Positions 60,681 to 64,000 of a DNA stretch of 64,000 nucleotides are shown here, one piece after another. The notes below the pieces were generated by a model that made no database searches, was not told the origin of the DNA, and saw only the letters and a list, made by a program, of their open reading frames with translations. Position 1 is the first letter of the stretch. The number at the start of each line of letters is the position of its first letter. The translations under genes and the position numbers were made by a program. This stretch comes from DASUBV01 sp963822485 (GTDB lineage: Bacteria; Actinomycetota; Actinomycetes; Streptosporangiales; Streptosporangiaceae), in the NCBI GenBank assembly GCA_963822485.1, contig CAWGHW010000005.1:1-64000 (forward strand). Direction: 5' to 3'.

Positions 60681-61475
60681 CTACAGGTACTTGCCCATGC
60701 CGCCGCCGACGTCGATCGACGCCCCGGCGATGTAGCTGGCCCGGTCGCCGGCCAGGAAGGCGACCAGGCCGGCCACCTCGTCCGGCCGGCCGAACCGGCG
60801 CAGCGGCACCTCGTCCTTGGCCAGCTGGCCGAAGAACTCCTCGGCCGGCATCTCCGGGGCGCGGCGGCGGTGGATGTTCTGCCACTGCGGGGTTTCCACG
60901 AAGCCGATGTTCACGCTGTTGACCAGGATGCCCTCGCCGCCGAGCTCGATGGCCAGGGCCTTGGACAGGCTCAGGCAGGAGGCTCGGTTGACCGACGAGG
61001 CCAGGAATGAGGGGTCGGGGTAGTGGCCGTACAGCGCGTTGATGTTGATCACGCGCGGCGTGGCGCTGCGGCGCAGCTCCGGCAGCGTAGCGCGGATGCA
61101 GCGGATCTGCGAGAACAGCTTGACCTCGATGTCGGCCTGCCAGTCCGCGTCGGTCAGCGTCCCGAACTGGCCCGGCCGGGCTCCGCCCGCGTTGTTGACC
61201 AGGATGTCCACCCCGCCCATCCGGTCCGCCGCGGCGGCCACGAACGCCGCCACCTGGTCCGGGTCGGTCACGTCGCAGGCCATGGCGTACACGGGGGCGG
61301 CCTGGTCACCTGCCTGCTCCCTGAGCAGCGCGGCCGTCTCGTCGAGCTCTGCGGCATTGCGAGAACAAATGCACACTGCCGCGCCCTCGGCCAGCAACTC
61401 GGCGGCGATGGCCTTACCGAGCCCCTTGGACCCGCCGGTGACGATGGCCCGGCGCCCGGCCAGCCCGAGGTCCAT
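60681..61475 (-). CDS. SDR-fold protein with altered active site
   Basis: This 264-aa protein has the short-chain dehydrogenase fold and nucleotide site (AIVTGGSKGLGKAIAAELL, ACDVTDPD, ILVNNAGGARPG). The catalytic YxxxK is missing: the aligned stretch reads ASSVN (Ala159, Asn163), and the Ser motif before it reads ININALYG. The C-terminal RFGRPDEVAGLVAFLAGDRASYIAGASIDVGGG is intact. It may be a non-reducing or binding SDR, or use another residue. It begins directly after the cupin stop. Confidence 0.9.
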   Translation of the reverse strand: MDLGLAGRRAIVTGGSKGLGKAIAAELLAEGAAVCICSRNAAELDETAALLREQAGDQAAPVYAMACDVTDPDQVAAFVAAAADRMGGVDILVNNAGGARPGQFGTLTDADWQADIEVKLFSQIRCIRATLPELRRSATPRVININALYGHYPDPSFLASSVNRASCLSLSKALAIELGGEGILVNSVNIGFVETPQWQNIHRRRAPEMPAEEFFGQLAKDEVPLRRFGRPDEVAGLVAFLAGDRASYIAGASIDVGGGMGKYL

Positions 61476-62018
61476 CTATGCCTCCGCCTGTGCGGGGTCA
61501 GCCCGTGCGGGATCAGCCTGTGCGGGGTCGGCCGGCCCCGCGTCGGCCGCGGGGACGCCCCCGGCGGCCTGGGCCTCGGCCAGCTTCAGCAGGCTCTGCC
61601 GCGGCGGGCTGAACACGTCCAGCTCGGTGCAGTGGCTGTCAGTCGTCCAGGCCCCGTGCGGCACCCAGGAGGGGACCACGGCCACGTCGCCCTTGCGCAT
61701 GACGCGCACGTCTCCATCGAGGTCGAACGTAAACTCGCCCTCCAGCACGACGACGATCTGCTCCTCCTCGTGCACGTGCCGCGGCGCGGTGGCGCCCGGC
61801 GCGAACGTCACGAAGTTAGTCATGGCCTTCTCGCCCTGCACCGGCCGGAACCCGAGCCCGGGCAGGAACTCCACCGGCGTCAGGTTATCCACGTTCACGT
61901 ACCGGCCCGGCGCCGTCGGCTCGCCCTGTGCCTCGGTCGTGAAGTGGCTCTGGGCGTCGCCCAGCGGGTGAATCGGGTCGCCGTCAGTCGCCTCGGGCTG
62001 CTGAGCCGCGTCGCTCAT
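61476..62018 (-). CDS. cupin-domain protein
   Basis: This 180-aa protein has a cupin fold with motif 1 PRHVHEEEQIVVVLEGEF and motif 2 GDVAVVPSWVPHGAW, giving two His plus Glu and a third His for a metal ion. A short disordered end (PADPAQADPARADPAQAEA) follows. Its start overlaps the aminotransferase stop by four bases and its stop abuts the SDR start, so the three are surely one operon. Substrate is unknown. Confidence 0.92.
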   Translation of the reverse strand: MSDAAQQPEATDGDPIHPLGDAQSHFTTEAQGEPTAPGRYVNVDNLTPVEFLPGLGFRPVQGEKAMTNFVTFAPGATAPRHVHEEEQIVVVLEGEFTFDLDGDVRVMRKGDVAVVPSWVPHGAWTTDSHCTELDVFSPPRQSLLKLAEAQAAGGVPAADAGPADPAQADPARADPAQAEA

Positions 62019-63232
62019 TTTTCCTCCAGTGCGGTCCGGAACACCTCGCCGATCCGGCGGATGCCCTCATCGATCAGGTCATCGGCGACCCGGCTGTAGG
62101 CCAGCCGGATCTGGGTCGCCCCCGAGCCGTCCGGGTAGAACGGGCGGCCGGGCACGTAGGCGACCTTGCGCTCACTGGCCGCGGCCGACAGCGCCACCGT
62201 GTCGACTCCGTCCGGCGCGGTCACCCAGACGTAGAAGCCGCCCTGGGGCGTGGTCCACGTGGTGCCGGCGGGCATGTGCACGGCCAGCGCCTGGGTCACC
62301 AGCTCGGCCCGCCGCGCGTACAGCGCCCGCGACCGGAGGATCTGGCGGTCCATCTCGCCGCTGCGCCCGTACTCCTCCATCATCCGCTGGCCCAGCGCGC
62401 CCGCGCACTGATCGGAGTTCTGCTTGGCCACGCCCAGGCGGCTGACGATCTCGGCCGGCCCGGCGGCCCAGCCCATCCGGAAGCCCGGCGAGAAGATCTT
62501 GGAGAAGGTGCCCGCCTGGAGCACCACGTCCGGGGCCATGGACCACAGGCTGGGCGGCGGCGCCTCGCCGAAGCCCAGCTCACGGTAGGCCACGTCCTCG
62601 AGGATCAGGAAGCCGTACTGGCGGGCCAGGGCGACCAGCCCGGCCCGGCGCTCCGCGGACAGTGACAGCCCGGTCGGATTCTGGTAGTCCGGGATGGTGT
62701 ACAGGATCTTCGGCCGCAGGCCGCCCGCCAGCTGGCCGGCCAGCACGTCCACGCGCAGGCCGCCGTCGTCCACGGGCACGCCGTGCACGTCGGCCTCGTA
62801 GCCGCGGAAGGCCATGATGCCGCCCAGGTAGGTGGGCGCCTCGACGACTACCACGTCGCCGGGATCCACGTAGCTCTTGGCCAGCAGCTCCATGCAGTCG
62901 ATGCCGCCGCTGGTGATCATCAGCTCGCCGGAGCCGGGGGCCTGGCCCTCCTGCGCCGCCAGCCGCCCCGACACGTAGTCCCGGACGCTGGCCAGTCCCT
63001 CGGTCGCCGCGTACTGGAGCGCCACCCCGGCGTCCTCGCTGATCAGCCGGGCGGCGATCGACGACAGCACCTCGGTCGGCCAGGTGGCCGGATCGGGGAA
63101 CCCGCCGGAGAACGTGATGACGTCGGTGGCCCCGGCCAGGGCCAGGATCGCGGTGATCTCGCCGCCGCCCAGGCTCTGCGTGCGCCGGGCCAGGCTCGAG
63201 CTCCAGTCGTGTCTCTCCAGTGCTGCCGTCAT
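62015..63232 (-). CDS. PLP-dependent class I/II aminotransferase (LysN-like)
   Basis: This 405-aa fold-type I aminotransferase resembles 2-aminoadipate and MocR-type transaminases: VITFSGGFPDPATWP, LQYAATEGLASVRDYVSGRL, TIPDYQNPTGLSLSAERRAG, the PLP lysine in AGTFSKIFSPGFRMGW and IRLAYS near the end. It heads the operon that continues through cupin and SDR. The Lrp gene is divergent from it. The substrate is unknown; an aromatic, branched-chain or thiol amino acid is possible. Confidence 0.92.
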   Translation of the reverse strand: MTAALERHDWSSSLARRTQSLGGGEITAILALAGATDVITFSGGFPDPATWPTEVLSSIAARLISEDAGVALQYAATEGLASVRDYVSGRLAAQEGQAPGSGELMITSGGIDCMELLAKSYVDPGDVVVVEAPTYLGGIMAFRGYEADVHGVPVDDGGLRVDVLAGQLAGGLRPKILYTIPDYQNPTGLSLSAERRAGLVALARQYGFLILEDVAYRELGFGEAPPPSLWSMAPDVVLQAGTFSKIFSPGFRMGWAAGPAEIVSRLGVAKQNSDQCAGALGQRMMEEYGRSGEMDRQILRSRALYARRAELVTQALAVHMPAGTTWTTPQGGFYVWVTAPDGVDTVALSAAASERKVAYVPGRPFYPDGSGATQIRLAYSRVADDLIDEGIRRIGEVFRTALEEK

Positions 63233-63282
63233 CGGTCGGCTCCGTCCCTCACCAGCGGATACACCCGCGCCGCTCTTGACAG

Positions 63283-63309
63283 GGGGATTTTACAAATGTA
63301 AGAATCCCC
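63283..63309. promoter_or_regulatory. 27-bp imperfect palindrome, candidate Lrp operator
   Basis: GGGGATT (63283-63289) and AATCCCC (63303-63309) flank an inner palindrome TTACA-AA-TGTAA (63290-63301). A similar half-site TTTACATTGATAA follows. The site lies between the divergent aminotransferase operon and the Lrp gene, where such regulators bind. Confidence 0.6.
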
Positions 63310-63390
63310 CCACGCTGTGATTTACATTGATAATCCAGCGGTCTCCAGAGTACCTCACATCATTACGATTCACGACGGGTTACCTGGCAT

Positions 63391-63939
63391 ATGGCATCGA
63401 TCTCGGCTCCCTTGGCCAAGCTGGCGGAGGTCGCCTCGCCATCCACGCCCAAGGCGGAGGTGGACGAGCTCGACCTGGCGCTGCTGCGCGCCCTGGCCGC
63501 CGATGCCCGCCAGTCCCAGCGGTCGCTGGCCCGGCAGATCGAGATGTCGCCGCCCGCGGTGGCCGACCGGCTGGCCCGGCTCGAGCGCAGCGGCGTGATC
63601 CGGGGCTACCGGGTGGACATCGACTGGGCCGCGCTCGGCTTCCCGGTCGTGGTCTACCTGGCCGTCACCGCCGGGGCCGGAATGGACCTGAGCGAGATCA
63701 TCGAGGCCATCTCGGCGCTGCCCGAGGCCGAGGACATGAGCGTCGTCACCGGCAGCCTCGACCTGCTCGTCCGGCTGCGCGTCCGGGACCACGCGCACCT
63801 GCGCGAGCTCCTGCTGGCCAAGATCTTCACCATCAACGGCGTCCAGCGCACCGAGACGTTCCTGTCGCTGGCCGACGTCGAGCCCGCAAACTTCACCGCC
63901 GCGATGCTGGCGCAGATGAGCCAGCACCGGAGCGAGTGA
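63391..63939 (+). CDS. Lrp/AsnC-family regulator
   Basis: This 182-aa regulator has an AsnC-type helix-turn-helix (VDELDLALLRALAADARQSQ, IEMSPPAVADRLARLERSGV) and a RAM ligand domain (about 90-160, MDLSEIIEAISALPEAEDMS). It has a 22-residue N-terminal extension before the DNA-binding domain. It is divergent from the aminotransferase operon and is its probable regulator, likely responding to an amino acid. Confidence 0.93.
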   Translation: MASISAPLAKLAEVASPSTPKAEVDELDLALLRALAADARQSQRSLARQIEMSPPAVADRLARLERSGVIRGYRVDIDWAALGFPVVVYLAVTAGAGMDLSEIIEAISALPEAEDMSVVTGSLDLLVRLRVRDHAHLRELLLAKIFTINGVQRTETFLSLADVEPANFTAAMLAQMSQHRSE

Positions 63940-63978
63940 AATCTCCACTGGGATGCACTGATCGGAGGCTTTACCACC

Positions 63979-64000
63979 GTGGCAAGCACACCGGGTAGCA
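63979..64000 (+). CDS. start of a further gene, cut by the window
   Basis: A CGGAGG site lies ten bases before a GTG that opens MASTPGS before the window ends. Only seven codons are visible, so the product cannot be named. It would follow the Lrp gene on the same strand. Confidence 0.35.

Overview
The window comes from a high-GC actinomycete. GC-rich third codon positions, many GTG starts, a complete ergothioneine cluster (egtABCD), a mycothiol-linked DinB protein, a SARP/AfsR-type regulator, an IdeR/DtxR repressor and actinobacterial families such as DUF2530, DUF3027 and DUF3263 all point to Actinomycetota, probably near Streptosporangiales or Treboniales. I cannot name a species. I see no integrase, transposase, prophage or CRISPR array; most of the window is ordinary chromosome.

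Layout. 1-13.3 kb: tRNA-Gly, an Hsp20-MerR heat-shock pair with two G-quadruplex motifs in the MerR leader, a thiolase, an IdeR repressor translationally coupled to a large PAS-GAF-PP2C-HATPase protein, PdxH, citrate synthase with SerC, a 2H phosphoesterase, and a MarR-MFS pair. 13.3-17.4 kb: a repeat-rich intergenic region, a 976-aa SARP-NB-ARC-TPR regulator, an unusual 52-codon peptide gene with two PWHD motifs, and a set of 10-bp GCGTAT iterons. 17.4-25.6 kb: housekeeping membrane and DUF genes, two cold-shock proteins, a minisatellite-bearing protein, and GroEL under a double CIRCE operator.

25.8-34.2 kb: a SAM-I riboswitch precedes a threonine-synthase-like gene coupled to a MoaD/ThiS sulfur carrier. 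Trehalose synthesis (otsA, otsB), a SAM hydrolase and a membrane-anchored subtilase with a broken catalytic triad follow. 34.2-45.4 kb: PlsC, a double GCRC-motif small protein, LspA, VOC enzymes, an SMP-30 protein, a MetX-like hydrolase in a patch that looks lower in GC, a secreted GH31 glycosidase and tRNA-Thr. 45.4-54.7 kb: a nuclease-exonuclease-helicase fusion, TetR, an ECF sigma factor coupled to a DinB/MDMPI partner, an Lrp-DUF2000 divergent pair and a secreted lipase.

54.8-63.9 kb: nine genes on one strand. These are an aminotransferase-cupin-SDR-amidotransferase-NUDIX set, then egtA-egtB-egtC-egtD for ergothioneine, with a divergent Lrp regulator upstream.

The strongest leads for something new are the riboswitch-controlled thrC-moaD pair (possible carrier-protein-dependent homocysteine or methionine synthesis), the SARP-linked PWHD peptide with its iterons, the G-quadruplex leader of the heat-shock MerR gene, and the degenerate SDR in the operon upstream of egt. 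All calls rest on reading the sequence; no database search was possible.
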